Positions 19,201-28,998 of a DNA stretch of 64,000 nucleotides are shown one piece after another. Each line of letters starts with the position of its first letter. The first letter of the stretch is position 1. The stretch comes from an uncultured Aquimarina sp. Lineage in GTDB: Bacteria; Bacteroidota; Bacteroidia; Flavobacteriales; Flavobacteriaceae. Below the pieces are notes generated by a model. That model searched no databases. It saw only the letters and a list, made by a program, of their open reading frames with translations, and was not told the origin of the DNA. The stretch covers positions 558,001-622,000 of the forward strand of contig CANNFM010000001.1 in assembly GCA_947503835.1 (NCBI GenBank), given 5' to 3'. The position numbers were made by a program, and so were the translations under genes.

Positions 19201-19479
19201 GATCAAACCACTCCAGAATTGATGAAACACTTTTACACCAATCTCAAGGCAGGAATGAATAAAGCCAAAGCATTGCAGCAGGCAAAATTGCAATATTTAA
19301 AAACGGCAGATACATTTACAAATGATCCATTTTATTGGGGTGGGTTTTATTTGGTTGGAGATACCTCGCCAATCCACTTCAATGATAACTCTCAATTATA
19401 TTGGATTTTAGGACTAGGGATTTTAGCATGTCTATTTTTGATCGTATTTTGGTACAGAAAAAATAGCACCAAAAGATAA
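16204..19479 (+). CDS. Exported TPR-CHAT protein (caspase-like peptidase), membrane-anchored
   Basis: This 1091-aa protein starts at ATG 16204 and opens with a signal peptide (MKQLQSIFLAPF... ending SAQ). About ten 42-aa kinesin-light-chain-type TPRs span residues 35-480, with the recurring pattern ALQYYKKAL...ENHP. A helical linker (to about 700) precedes a CHAT domain (about 780-1060) with the His/Cys pair at H916 in HLALHGE and C963 in LSACNTG, then LLLTSWEVSD and DPFYWGGFYLVGD. A C-terminal transmembrane helix (about 1065-1086) follows and then RKNSTKR. CHAT domains are caspase-like Cys proteases. The exported, anchored layout suggests TPR sensing in the periplasm. The last residues and stop are supplied by the right-hand 37-bp direct repeat. 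Confidence 0.85.
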   Translation: MKQLQSIFLAPFISIFIFLVSFQTASAQVENDTILASQYFNKADSLLVDRKYDESIKLFKKALPIYTKAKAWKKVVNCYNKLAENQWENRKLEQSIQNSKKALHIIDTHFENNSEERATTYDNMGYYYESIPEYDTAKTYYQKALEIRQKILQEEHPDIAVSYNNLGVVHYYTAEYKTALQYYKKALAILLKTLGPDNPKTGICYNNIGIIYYLMGNLSKAIEYYKKTVVITIKESGENHLRVGLCYTNIGVAYNILNQRDNALNYYQKALAIFIENEFLDGVSNIYRNIGVILYDQGKYDEALQYYKKSIGIRQEVFGENHPEVATVYTGIGVLFFSKGDNEKALQNLNKALNIYKASQGENHDDVALLYSDIGNVYTRYKDYDIALKYHKKSLSIYKLIFDSINPKLTKLHNSIANLYIYKKEYRNALFHCEKGLNILLSAYGEQHPLTATAYNDVASIYNEQEDYTTAILNFDKALLANSKDKDQKDIENTFDPSQYYDSKLVLETLQGKATALRLRYQRNKDKQDLDQSIAINQNASVLINYIRQSYRNYQDKISFSKQANETYANAIKTHLYLNKQTHEQKSLEDAFYYAEKGKFNTLKEQLNDSDAKSISGLSLGLMKMEKELKTNQAFYQSQIIDQLSSTSTDSTKIKDFENELFDINRRQDSLTKILEKNYPKYYQLKHQSNIISVAEIQEKLGNNQTLLEFFVADSVSYVFTISKNDLQVKELYTAKLAMQIEEYRNSITSKNMKEYKKQGHQLFNKLMDPIKDNFVGDELIIVPDGPLWHLNFELLLTQNDNTNNPKELSYLLKNYAISYANSANLLFNPFKSELQSEKQQECLAFSFSDSANISNANTMSLATLRNTGDDLPGTRKEIKAIADIINGQYYYGSEAVEANFKKNANKYNILHLALHGEVDNERPENSKLYFTKSKDTLEDNLLYSHELFALNIPAELVVLSACNTGSGKIAKGEGIMSLGSAFQYAGTKSLLLTSWEVSDQTTPELMKHFYTNLKAGMNKAKALQQAKLQYLKTADTFTNDPFYWGGFYLVGDTSPIHFNDNSQLYWILGLGILACLFLIVFWYRKNSTKR

Positions 19480-19493
19480 TATACTGTATTAAT
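19457..19493. repeat. 37-bp direct repeat, right copy
   Basis: This copy is identical to 16048-16084. It encodes the last seven residues and stop of the CHAT protein in a different frame from the bestrophin copy, and contributes the AT of the hydrolase ATG (19492). In bestrophin's frame it would read KIAPKDNILY and end TAA overlapping ATG. Confidence 0.95.
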
Positions 19494-20490
19494 GCCGGTT
19501 ATTACATCCACCTATACCCCGCCCCGAATATTTAGAAATGGTTACATTTCTACCATTTATCCTAGTCTTTTTAGGAAAGTAAATGGCATACAACAAAAAC
19601 GAGAACGAGTGGAGCTGGATGATGGTGACTTTATTGATATCGATTGGAGTTATGCTGAAAAGAAATCCAATACACTTGCGATCATTATTCATGGTCTCGA
19701 GGGTAATGCACAGCGCCAATACATTACGGGTCTTGCCAAGCATCTAAATCAAAAGGGTTGGGATGCCGTTGCGGTAAATCTTAGAAATTGTAGTGGTGAA
19801 GTAAATCGATTATATCGATCCTACAATGCCGGGGTGAGTGATGATCTGGATCAAATTATCAAACATATTGTATCTACCTATAACTATCCTTCAATCTCGA
19901 TATGTGGATTTAGTTTGGGAGGTAATATTATGCTGAAGTATTTAGGAGAAGGAAGATCGATCCCTGTTAACATAAAAACCGGAGTTGCTATTTCTGCCCC
20001 TTGCGACCTTTATGATTCGTTATTAGCCATCAATAAACCCAACAACTTTATCTACGAAAAACGCTTTATACGACATCTCAAAGCAAAATTGATGGAGAGG
20101 CAAGTCGTTTTCCCTGATAAGATAAGCATCTCGGATATCAAAGGCTGTAGATCTCTTATGGATATCGACGATTTGTATACCAGTAGAGCTCATGGGTACA
20201 CCGATGCGATTGATTATTATACACAATGCAGCAGTAAACAATTTCTAAAGACCATTACCATTCCTACTCTTATAATTAATGCGAAGAACGATTCTTTCCT
20301 TGGAGATCTATGTTATCCAATTGATGAAGCCAAAGAAAATTCGAATCTTTTTTTAGAAATTCCGAATTATGGAGGTCATGTTGGCTTTTTTCTTCCGGGC
20401 AAAACCTACTACAACGAGGCGAGAACCCTCGATTTTTTCGAAAAATCGAACGCCAACAATCTGACAAAGAAGGTTTTTTCTTACTTATAA
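19492..20490 (+). CDS. YheT/EMB8-type alpha/beta hydrolase
   Basis: This 332-aa protein matches the YheT/EMB8 family. It has the N-terminal block TPPRIFRNGYISTIYPSLFRK and the oxyanion region LAIIIHGLEGNAQRQYI. The nucleophile elbow ICGFSLGGNIMLKYLGE carries the catalytic Ser near 143, and IINAKNDSFLG (Asp) and NYGGHVGF (His) complete the triad. Related enzymes are carboxylesterases of uncertain substrate. Its ATG overlaps the right 37-bp repeat and lies 13 bp after the CHAT stop. If one repeat copy and the intervening DNA are removed, this start overlaps the bestrophin stop as TAATG, so the original partner was probably bestrophin. Confidence 0.88.
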   Translation: MPVITSTYTPPRIFRNGYISTIYPSLFRKVNGIQQKRERVELDDGDFIDIDWSYAEKKSNTLAIIIHGLEGNAQRQYITGLAKHLNQKGWDAVAVNLRNCSGEVNRLYRSYNAGVSDDLDQIIKHIVSTYNYPSISICGFSLGGNIMLKYLGEGRSIPVNIKTGVAISAPCDLYDSLLAINKPNNFIYEKRFIRHLKAKLMERQVVFPDKISISDIKGCRSLMDIDDLYTSRAHGYTDAIDYYTQCSSKQFLKTITIPTLIINAKNDSFLGDLCYPIDEAKENSNLFLEIPNYGGHVGFFLPGKTYYNEARTLDFFEKSNANNLTKKVFSYL

Positions 20491-20652
20491 AAATATTTGA
20501 ACAAGTGTTACCCCACTGTTAAGGTTTTATAAAGTGTTTTTCCTTCATTTTATCGAAAATGTTTTTTTTACTAACAATAATTTAAGAGTTTTGGTCGTTT
20601 CTTGATATTCCTTCAAGGAAATAAAACTAATACTAACTCAAACTCAACAAAA

Positions 20653-23600
20653 ATGAAAAAAAGCTACAGAAGCCTTATTTCAACGATTGGCTTCACGGGG
20701 AAAACAGTCAAAGGAATGAGTATCTTTGTTTTTACAACAATGTTACTCGTATCGGCTGGACTTTCGGCACAAGATGCCCAGGAAATACAAAAGATTGCAG
20801 GAAAAAGTAATCTTTCAAAACTAAGCCAACTACAAGCTGAAACTGCAAACAAAGCTGCATTTCAAAAGAAAGAAGCATTAGCCGCCGCTAAAAGAAACGG
20901 TTGGCAAGTGAAAACGATCCATGAAGATGGAAGTGTATCTGAACTACAAAAGGTAGTTAATGGTAAGCCTATATACTATACTACATACAATGTATCTGCA
21001 GCCAGATCAACCAGAGCCAATCACCTTAATGGTGGTGGGTCTTTAGGATTAAACCTGGATGGGCAGAACATGACTGCTCACGTATGGGATGGTGGTCATG
21101 CACGTGCATCGCACCAGGAATATGATGGCCCAGGAGGAAACAATCGTGTTTCTATACAAGATGCTACTTCTGAAGGTGGATTAGATCTTAATTTCCACGC
21201 TGCACACGTAACCGGAACCATCATGGCTTCTGGAGTACAAGCAAATGCTAAAGGAATGGCGCCTCAAGCAAAAGTAAGAGGATATAAATGGAATAATGAC
21301 ATAGCCGAAGCTACTGCTGCTGCTGCTGACGGAATGTTAGTTTCTAACCATTCTTATGGGTTTAGAGGGGATCAAGTACCAGACCAATGGTTTGGAGCCT
21401 ATATCCAGGATTCTCGTGACTGGGATAACGTAATGTTTAACGCACCTTACTATCTAATGGTCGTTGCTGCGGGTAATGACGGTAACCAAAATAGTTATAA
21501 TGCTCAACCATTAGACGGTAACTCTTCGTATGATAAGTTAACAGGACACTCTACGTCAAAGAACAATATGGTTGTTGCCAATGCACAAGATGCAAATATA
21601 AGTAGCGATGGTACTCTGGTAAGTGTATCTATCAACAGTTCTAGTAGTGAAGGGCCAACCGATGATTATAGAATCAAGCCAGATATTACTGGTAATGGTA
21701 CGGGTGTGTATTCAACATACGAAAGTAGTGATACGGCTTACAATAGTATTACCGGTACCTCTATGGCATCGCCAAATGTTGCTGGATCACTTTTATTATT
21801 ACAACAACACTATAACAACCTAAACGGAAACTTTATGAGAGCTGCAACACTAAAAGGTGTGGCTTTACATACTGCAGATGATGCAGGACCTTCTGGACCT
21901 GATGCTGTTTACGGATGGGGATTAATGAATACTAAAGCTGCGGCCGAAGCAATCACTGCTAACGGAAGCGAATCTAAAGTTGAAGAATTAACATTAACTA
22001 GCGGTCAAACCTATAGCATTACAGTAGATTCTGACGGGATTAACCCATTAATGGCTTCTATTTCTTGGACAGACAGAGCGGGAACTGTAGTAACTGCTAC
22101 CAACTCTAACACTGCTGTATTAGTAAATGACCTGGATATTAGAGTAACTAAAGGGTCTACTACATATAATCCTTATAGACTGACAGGCATAACTACAAAT
22201 GGAACTGGTGATAATACTGTAGATCCGTATGAAAGAATTGATGTAGCTAACGCTTCTGGAACCTATACTATTACAGTAACAAACAAAGGTTCTTTAACAG
22301 GAGGAAGCCAAAACTTTTCTCTTATCGTTACAGGATTAACAGGAACTCCAGTAGTTTGTAATGCAACAGTACCAACTGGCGTTACTACTTCTAACATAGG
22401 GTTTGATAAAGCTACGGTTAGCTGGACAGCTGTTCCGGCTGCAACATACGATCTAAGATATAGAGTTTCAGGAACTTCTACTTGGACTACAAGTGCTGTA
22501 AATGATGTTACTGCAGACTTAACCGGATTAACTGAGTTAACTTTGTATGAAGTTCAGGTGCGAAGTAAGTGTGATGACGGAACTACTTCTGCATATAGTA
22601 GTACAACAACATTTAGCACTACAGAATTCCAATTGATATATTGTGATTCTAACGGACAGAGTGTTGCCGATGAATATATAGGTCGTGTTCAATTAGAAAC
22701 TATTGATAATGCTACAGGAGCTGGAGCAGGTGGTTATAATGATTTCACATCAATCTCTACAAGTTTAGCTAAAGGAAGTGACTATACAATCTCTGTTACA
22801 CCAACATGGACCGGTACTCAATACAATGAAGGATATGGTGTTTGGATTGATTATAATCAAGATGGTGACTTTACAGATGCAGGTGAACAAGTAGTTACAC
22901 AAGCACCTACGCAAACAACACCAGTAAGCGGAACGTTTACTGTTCCTACAGGAGCAAAAGATGGAAATACAAGAATGCGTGTTTCTATGAAATATAACGG
23001 AACTCCAACATCATGTGAGTCTTTCCAATATGGAGAGGTTGAAGATTATACGGTTACTATAGGTGGAGCAACTGCAGATACGCAAGCACCAACTGTACCA
23101 GCTGGTTTAGCAGCGTCTAATGTTACTGAAACTACCTTAACACTAAACTGGAATGCTTCTACAGATAATGTAGGTGTAACTGGTTATGATGTATATCAAG
23201 GAAGTACTGTAATAGGAACTGTAACGGCAACAACTGCCAATGTAACTGGATTAACTGCAGATACTGCATATCAGTTTAGTGTAACTGCAAAAGATGCTGC
23301 AGGAAATGAATCTGCTGCTAGTAGTGTTGTAAATGTGACTACTGCCGGAGGAACTGGTGCAGGATGTACATCGGGTATTTCTGCATTCCCATATAACGAA
23401 GGATTTGAAAATACGTTAGGTGCATGGTCACAATCTACTGGAGATGATATTAACTGGACCATAGATGCTAGTGGTACTCCATCAAGAGGAACAGGACCAG
23501 CTAGTGCTACTCAAGGTACCTACTACATTTTTGTAGAGGCTTCAGGAAGTGGAACTGGATTCCCTAACAAACAAGCTGTTTTAAACTCACCTTGTTTTGA

Positions 23601-24300
23601 TCTTAGTAGTCTTTCTCAGGCAAGTTTCACATTTAGCTACCATATGTATGGTGCTGCAGATATGGGAAGTCTTGCTGTAGATGCAAGTACTGATGAAGGT
23701 GCTACATGGTCTACTATCTGGAGTGAAACTGGTAATAAAGGAAATTCTTGGTTAGATGCTAGTATAGACCTTGCTGCTTATGTAGGTGGCGGTGTTCAAC
23801 TACGTTTTAACAGAATTACAGGAGCTACATGGCAAGCAGATATTGCAATTGACAATGTGTCTCTTGTTAGCACTTCAGGTGGAGGTTCTACCGATATTTG
23901 TGCGGGTGTTGCTGAGTGGAGTAGCGCTATAACATACCAAACCGGAGACCGTGTAACCTACCAAGGAAACTTGTTTGAGAGAACCGCATCGGGATGGAAT
24001 AATCTAGGAGCTTGTGGTACGACGAATGCAGCTTTTGCTTCAACGTCTATTGCCAAAGGACCACCGGTTACTGGTTTTGCAAAACGCTTAGATGTTTATC
24101 CAAATCCTTTAAACAATAGCCCAGTATTACATATTTCAATGAGCAATCTTGAAACTAACGACTATAGATTAGTTAATTTAATAGGGCAGACAGTAGACAA
24201 AGGAACTGTTAAAAACAATACTATTAATGTTCAAGGTCTACAAAAAGGATCTTATGTACTTATAATTGGTTCAGAAACTCAACATATTATTGTTCAGTAA
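20653..24300 (+). CDS. Secreted multidomain subtilisin-like peptidase with T9SS sorting domain
   Basis: This 1215-aa protein starts at ATG 20653 ([14 protein letters not shown]); the in-frame extension upstream is not signal-like. After a signal peptide (to about 44) and prosegment, an S8 domain carries Asp146 (HVWDGGHA), His182 ([10 protein letters not shown]) and Ser370 ([11 protein letters not shown]). It continues with a P-domain-like sandwich (about 440-570), fibronectin III (about 575-655), a GEVED domain ([20 protein letters not shown]), a second fibronectin III (about 815-900) and a MAM-like domain (about 915-1075). It ends with a ChtBD3-type module ([17 protein letters not shown]) and a type A T9SS sorting domain (VYPNPLNNS... 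IIVQ). It should be secreted across the outer membrane; the chitin-binding-like module hints at polymer-bound substrates. Confidence 0.92.
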   Translation: MKKSYRSLISTIGFTGKTVKGMSIFVFTTMLLVSAGLSAQDAQEIQKIAGKSNLSKLSQLQAETANKAAFQKKEALAAAKRNGWQVKTIHEDGSVSELQKVVNGKPIYYTTYNVSAARSTRANHLNGGGSLGLNLDGQNMTAHVWDGGHARASHQEYDGPGGNNRVSIQDATSEGGLDLNFHAAHVTGTIMASGVQANAKGMAPQAKVRGYKWNNDIAEATAAAADGMLVSNHSYGFRGDQVPDQWFGAYIQDSRDWDNVMFNAPYYLMVVAAGNDGNQNSYNAQPLDGNSSYDKLTGHSTSKNNMVVANAQDANISSDGTLVSVSINSSSSEGPTDDYRIKPDITGNGTGVYSTYESSDTAYNSITGTSMASPNVAGSLLLLQQHYNNLNGNFMRAATLKGVALHTADDAGPSGPDAVYGWGLMNTKAAAEAITANGSESKVEELTLTSGQTYSITVDSDGINPLMASISWTDRAGTVVTATNSNTAVLVNDLDIRVTKGSTTYNPYRLTGITTNGTGDNTVDPYERIDVANASGTYTITVTNKGSLTGGSQNFSLIVTGLTGTPVVCNATVPTGVTTSNIGFDKATVSWTAVPAATYDLRYRVSGTSTWTTSAVNDVTADLTGLTELTLYEVQVRSKCDDGTTSAYSSTTTFSTTEFQLIYCDSNGQSVADEYIGRVQLETIDNATGAGAGGYNDFTSISTSLAKGSDYTISVTPTWTGTQYNEGYGVWIDYNQDGDFTDAGEQVVTQAPTQTTPVSGTFTVPTGAKDGNTRMRVSMKYNGTPTSCESFQYGEVEDYTVTIGGATADTQAPTVPAGLAASNVTETTLTLNWNASTDNVGVTGYDVYQGSTVIGTVTATTANVTGLTADTAYQFSVTAKDAAGNESAASSVVNVTTAGGTGAGCTSGISAFPYNEGFENTLGAWSQSTGDDINWTIDASGTPSRGTGPASATQGTYYIFVEASGSGTGFPNKQAVLNSPCFDLSSLSQASFTFSYHMYGAADMGSLAVDASTDEGATWSTIWSETGNKGNSWLDASIDLAAYVGGGVQLRFNRITGATWQADIAIDNVSLVSTSGGGSTDICAGVAEWSSAITYQTGDRVTYQGNLFERTASGWNNLGACGTTNAAFASTSIAKGPPVTGFAKRLDVYPNPLNNSPVLHISMSNLETNDYRLVNLIGQTVDKGTVKNNTINVQGLQKGSYVLIIGSETQHIIVQ

Positions 24301-24326
24301 TAAAACCAATACATAATCAAAATTTA

Positions 24327-24366
24327 AAAATCCCTGAAACTTGAATGTTTCAGGGATTTTTGTTTA
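24327..24366 (+). terminator. Intrinsic terminator of the subtilase gene
   Basis: AAAATCCCTGAAAC (24327-24340) pairs perfectly with GTTTCAGGGATTTT (24347-24360) around a TTGAAT loop, followed by TGTTT. It lies 27 bp after the stop codon. Confidence 0.88.
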
Positions 24367-24517
24367 TCAATGATTCATAATCGCTCTTTATTAGAGATCA
24401 ACAACATGTAATCTCTGCTTTTTCCCAGTCATAATTCATTTGTAAAACACTAGCAATTAATAAATTAATTCCTTAAATTAGGATATAATGCCCCATTTAA
24501 CTTAAAACAGTTAAGGC

Positions 24518-26878
24518 ATGAATCACATACGTCGCAAAGAATTTTTAGCAAAGATGGGATTCCTAAGTACTTCTGCCATTTTTTTTAGTGGATGTGATTT
24601 TTGGCCGAAGACAAATCCCCATTCAAAACCCGAAGAGAACCCTATTGTTACTCTCTTAGATAATGAAGATATTTTCTCATACATCAAGCGTAATAAAGGA
24701 GAAATGGATATGGATCTATACAGACAGATCATAGGATTCGCTAATGAATTCAAAGAAGGAGATCAAGCAATAGGTTTGGCGGCAGATAACGAAAATTCTC
24801 GTGAGGATGCCAGAACCCTACTCTACAATACCAAACTTAAAGAATTAATTCAAACTCCTGTATTCGAAGATGACATCTTTGAGTTAATTCAAAAAACAAC
24901 AATACCACCTCAAAATGATTCTTTTCTTGATTGGACCATGCGTGATTTAAAGAATTTTGTATTGACCCAACCAGAAGAAGCCATAAAAAAAATAATGCCC
25001 GGCCTTACCAGTGATGTTATTGGCTGTCTCGTAAAACTTATGAGTAACGAAGAGCTTATAAAAGTCGGTCAAAACGTTTTCAACCCCTTACCCAATAGTA
25101 AGATCGGAAGCAAAGGATACTTAAGTGCCCGTGTGCAGCCCAACTCTCCTACCGATAATATCGATGATATCATGTGGCAAGTATTTAACGCATGGTCCTA
25201 TGGCGTTGGGGATTTAGTATTAGGAAACAATCCTGTTTCGAGCGAACCAGATTCTGTTGCCAATATCGAGAAAGCACTCTACGATATTATTACTACATTC
25301 AACCTACAGGATATCATACCCAACTGCGTTCTTTCTCATATTGATATTCAGTCTGAAGTAGAAGAACAACATCCCGGAACCACAGGAATTTGGTTTCAAA
25401 GTATCGCCGGAACCGTAGGTGCAAATAAAACCTTTGATGTCACCATTGATAAAATGTTTAACCATGTATCAAAACGCCAGGGGCAATATGGTCTTTATGC
25501 CGAAACCGGACAAGGAGCAGATTTTACCAATGGCCATGATGAAGGTTTTGATATGGTACTGCATGAATCCAGAAAGTATGGATTTTTACGTGCCCTAAAA
25601 TTAGAAATGGAAGCCTCAAAAACCAGTAGCAATGCACCCTGGGTTTTTGTAAATGATGTGGCAGGGTTTATTGGCCCCGAAGTATTCAAAACCAAAGAGC
25701 AGTTAGTACGGTGTTGTTTAGAAGATACCGTAATGGGCAAATTGCACGGACTCACCATTGGATTAGATATTTGTTCTACTTTACATATGGATATTACCTT
25801 AGAAGACTTGGATTGGTGTATCGAACAAATAATGCCAGCAAATCCGGCCTATCTTATGGCATTGCCTACCAAAAATGATCCGATGCTCAGTTACCTTACC
25901 ACGGCATTTAATAACCATGTAAAAATTAGGGAGCAGTTTGGCTATAAGGTGAATGATGCCATGTGGGACTTTTTTAAGAAACTAGAAATCATTGACCAAA
26001 ACAATAAACCTACCGGGCATTTTGGAGATCCTATCTGGGTGTATTATAGGTATTGTATGGCCAAAAAAGATACAAGAAGTAAAGCCGAAATATATGCTGA
26101 AGGCAAAAAATATATTTCAGAAATACGTGGAAGAGGGGTTGCCATAGCTGAAGGTTACGGAAAACATATTTGGGATTTAGAGCCAGACCTGGATCAAGAG
26201 GTTCATCGACTGTACGAAGATGCAAAAGTAAGTTTATGGACAGAAATTACTCCAGTTTTTATTTCAACTCTACCTGCTGCTATTGCTATACACACCAAAT
26301 CAGAAGACAGGGAAGATTATGTGTATCATCCTCAATCAGGTGAAGAATTAAATGATGATTCCATCAACACTCTAAAAAACATGCGCAAGAAATGGGATGA
26401 TCAGATTCCCGACGTACAAATCATCATTTCTGATGGTCTTAATGTAAGAGCATTAACAGACCAAAACCACTTAGAGCCTTTTCTCAAAATTTTAGAAAAA
26501 GAACTACATGCAAAAGACTATGTCGTGAGTAAAGAAAAAATAGTCATCACCCATGGTAGAGTTCGTGCTGGTTATGCTTGCGGTGAAATTCTTTTTGGAC
26601 AGCAAGAACATACCAACAAAAATAAAGGCATTATTCATATTATAGGAGAACGACCCGGTTCTGGGCATCATAATTTTTCTGCGTATTTAACCGCAGCACC
26701 TATGGACATATGGAGCAAAAAAGGAACGGTAGATCATAACATCTCAAAAGTGGTATCCGGTATTTCTGATACCGCTCTCAAACCTGATCAGGCAGCGGTA
26801 AGTACAGTAGCTATTTTTAATACCTTATTTTCAAAACCAGATATTCAGCAGAAAGACGATTTGCTTACCATCAGATAA
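24518..26878 (+). CDS. Fused ethanolamine ammonia-lyase (EutB-EutC) with Tat/lipoprotein-like signal
   Basis: This 786-aa protein begins MNHIRRKEFLAKMGF and continues to FFSGC at residue 26, a twin-arginine-like signal with a lipobox. Residues about 45-500 match the EutB large subunit: SARVQPNSPTDN (R205 and Q207, matching E. coli R160/Q162), LVLGNNPVSS, YAETGQGADF and IGLDICSTLHMD. Residues about 500-786 match the EutC small subunit: VQIIISDGLNVRALTD, RVRAGYACGEILFG and IIGERPGSGHHNFSAYLT. The enzyme splits ethanolamine to acetaldehyde and ammonia with adenosylcobalamin. Normal EutB and EutC are separate cytoplasmic subunits. No eut shell, reactivase or cobalamin gene is adjacent. Export is inferred from the signal and is the surprising part. 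Confidence 0.88.
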   Translation: MNHIRRKEFLAKMGFLSTSAIFFSGCDFWPKTNPHSKPEENPIVTLLDNEDIFSYIKRNKGEMDMDLYRQIIGFANEFKEGDQAIGLAADNENSREDARTLLYNTKLKELIQTPVFEDDIFELIQKTTIPPQNDSFLDWTMRDLKNFVLTQPEEAIKKIMPGLTSDVIGCLVKLMSNEELIKVGQNVFNPLPNSKIGSKGYLSARVQPNSPTDNIDDIMWQVFNAWSYGVGDLVLGNNPVSSEPDSVANIEKALYDIITTFNLQDIIPNCVLSHIDIQSEVEEQHPGTTGIWFQSIAGTVGANKTFDVTIDKMFNHVSKRQGQYGLYAETGQGADFTNGHDEGFDMVLHESRKYGFLRALKLEMEASKTSSNAPWVFVNDVAGFIGPEVFKTKEQLVRCCLEDTVMGKLHGLTIGLDICSTLHMDITLEDLDWCIEQIMPANPAYLMALPTKNDPMLSYLTTAFNNHVKIREQFGYKVNDAMWDFFKKLEIIDQNNKPTGHFGDPIWVYYRYCMAKKDTRSKAEIYAEGKKYISEIRGRGVAIAEGYGKHIWDLEPDLDQEVHRLYEDAKVSLWTEITPVFISTLPAAIAIHTKSEDREDYVYHPQSGEELNDDSINTLKNMRKKWDDQIPDVQIIISDGLNVRALTDQNHLEPFLKILEKELHAKDYVVSKEKIVITHGRVRAGYACGEILFGQQEHTNKNKGIIHIIGERPGSGHHNFSAYLTAAPMDIWSKKGTVDHNISKVVSGISDTALKPDQAAVSTVAIFNTLFSKPDIQQKDDLLTIR

Positions 26879-27107
26879 TGCTATGATCGTTGCTCTATAG
26901 TTTGCTACGCTATATGTATTTCAAAAATTACGAGAACTCATTGTTTTTTTAAAATAAAACGCTATTTTCTTATCTTACCTCCACTTCTTTATATAAGCAT
27001 TCATTTTCAAATATGTATATTTAGAAAATAAACCTAATCGAGTTTATATAATGGTTAGCATTCGCTAAAGGAAAAAGGGACTACAAAAAACACATAAAGT
27101 AATCATC

Positions 27108-28979
27108 ATGGCTAAAAAACGTACCTGGAAATTTTGGACCTCAAGAACAATACTTATACTTATTGTACTAGGCTTACTTTGGTTGACAAACCTTATCTGG
27201 TTTCGGCCATTTAATATTAAACATTTTTATGATAAAGTATTTGTAGAGTTAGCTTTAGAAAGTCCGGAGCTTACTACGTCTATGGGTATTCCGGTTCTAT
27301 ACGATAGATCCAAGGACGAACTAGATGATATTTCTGACGCAAAACAGTGGGAATCTTTCAATAAAATGAAAGAGGATTATGAGACCTTGATGAGTTATGA
27401 TTTCGAACGGCAATCAGAAACCAATCAATTAAATACTAAAATTTTAGCTTTTTATCTAAAAGGATTGAAGGATGGCGAACCGTTTTTTTATCACGGGTAT
27501 CCGGTTAACCAAATGGGGGGTGTACAAAATTCACTACCCAGTCTTATGGAAAACTCACATAAGCTTAGAAATAAAAGTGATGCAGAAGCTTATATTGCGC
27601 GTTTATCAAAATTTGACATTAAGTTTAACCAATTAATTGAAAGCTTAAAAATAGCCGAGAACAAAGGCATCATACCTCCTCAATTTGTTATTGAGCGTGT
27701 GTTGGATGAAATGAATGGTTTTATTGGTGTAAAAGCCAACACCGATAGTATTCAAGATTCACCCAAGAATCTATCTCCTGTGAAATCAAATATTCTGTTC
27801 ACTAATTTTGAATCTAAAATTGACACCCTAGATGACTTATCTCAGGAAGAGAAAGACATCTACAAAAAACAAGTCGAAGAAGAAATTGGAACAACAGTCT
27901 TTGGAGCTTATAAAAATCTCATTACGTATTTTGTACAACTTAAAGAAAAGGCTACTACAGATGATGGTGTCTGGAAATTACCTAATGGAGAAGCATATTA
28001 TCGCTATCAATTGAAACAACGCACCACTACCGATTTAGACCCAGAAGAAGTACACCAAATCGGATTATCAGAAGTGGCTAGAATAAAGAATGAAATGCAA
28101 GATATTCTTTTGGCAGAAGGCTACGCAGATACTACAAAAACACTAGGGGCTAAAATTCAGGAATTAAATAAGGAAGAACGTTTTCTTTTTCCTAATAATG
28201 ACAAAGGAAGGCAAATGGTACTCGATGAATATGATCGCATACTAGCCGAAATAAGTGCCGGTTTAGACGATGCCTTTGATATACAACCAAAAGCTGGCCT
28301 AGAGGTGAAACGCGTTCCTGAATTCAAAGAAGAGGGTTCGGCTGGCGCCTATTATAATCGACCGGCAATGGATGGTTCGCGAGGAGGAGTATTCTACGCT
28401 AATCTTAGAAATGTACATGAGTCTGTAAAATTTGGGATGAAAACATTAGCCTATCATGAAGGAATACCCGGGCATCATTTTCAGATAGCGATTCAGTCTG
28501 AGCTCGAAGGTGTTCCTATTTTTAGAACGATAGGGCTTTTTACAGCCTATATAGAAGGTTGGGCGTTATACTCTGAGCAGTTAGCGTGGGAACTAGGCTT
28601 TTACGAAAATGACCCTTTTGGAAATCTAGGGAGATTACAAGCCGAGATGTTTAGAGCCGTTCGCCTTGTGGTTGATACAGGTATTCATTATAAAAAATGG
28701 ACTAGAGAAGAGGCAATTGATTATATGGTAGCAAATACGGGAATGACCACTACCGAAGTAACTACAGAAATCGAACGATATATTGTTTGGCCAGGACAGG
28801 CTTGTGCTTATAAGATCGGAATGTTAAAAATACTAGAGCTTAGAGAAAGAGCAAAAAAGAAACTTGGCGACCGTTTTGACTTAAAAGAATTTCACAATGT
28901 GGTATTAAAAAACGGAGCAGTCCCTTTAGAAGTTCTTGAAGAGCTTATTGATGCCTATATTAACGAGAGTTCGATATAG
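27108..28979 (+). CDS. DUF885 family membrane-anchored metallopeptidase-like protein
   Basis: This 623-aa protein has an N-terminal membrane anchor (about residues 11-31, ILILIVLGLLWLTNLIW) and an otherwise extracytoplasmic DUF885 body. The gluzincin-like centre is HEGIPGHH with His450, Glu451 and a following His pair, and the downstream EGWALYSE supplies the third ligand region. Around it lie the subfamily motifs GAYYNRPAMDGSRGGVFYANL and RYIVWPGQACAYKIG. DUF885 proteins are predicted zinc peptidases, and some cleave dipeptides or oligopeptides. It is a single gene 229 bp after the EutBC gene in the same direction; no terminator was seen between them, so read-through is possible. Confidence 0.85.
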   Translation: MAKKRTWKFWTSRTILILIVLGLLWLTNLIWFRPFNIKHFYDKVFVELALESPELTTSMGIPVLYDRSKDELDDISDAKQWESFNKMKEDYETLMSYDFERQSETNQLNTKILAFYLKGLKDGEPFFYHGYPVNQMGGVQNSLPSLMENSHKLRNKSDAEAYIARLSKFDIKFNQLIESLKIAENKGIIPPQFVIERVLDEMNGFIGVKANTDSIQDSPKNLSPVKSNILFTNFESKIDTLDDLSQEEKDIYKKQVEEEIGTTVFGAYKNLITYFVQLKEKATTDDGVWKLPNGEAYYRYQLKQRTTTDLDPEEVHQIGLSEVARIKNEMQDILLAEGYADTTKTLGAKIQELNKEERFLFPNNDKGRQMVLDEYDRILAEISAGLDDAFDIQPKAGLEVKRVPEFKEEGSAGAYYNRPAMDGSRGGVFYANLRNVHESVKFGMKTLAYHEGIPGHHFQIAIQSELEGVPIFRTIGLFTAYIEGWALYSEQLAWELGFYENDPFGNLGRLQAEMFRAVRLVVDTGIHYKKWTREEAIDYMVANTGMTTTEVTTEIERYIVWPGQACAYKIGMLKILELRERAKKKLGDRFDLKEFHNVVLKNGAVPLEVLEELIDAYINESSI

Positions 28980-28998
28980 CTCTATATTTGATTAAGAG

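Noticed and set aside
16204..19479. Craspase-type TPR-CHAT effector (Csx29)
   Set aside because: The protein carries a signal peptide and membrane anchor, and no gRAMP/Cas7-11 gene lies near it.
24518..26878. Ethanolamine microcompartment operon
   Set aside because: No shell protein, EutA, EutG, EutE or cobalamin adenosyltransferase gene is present on either side.
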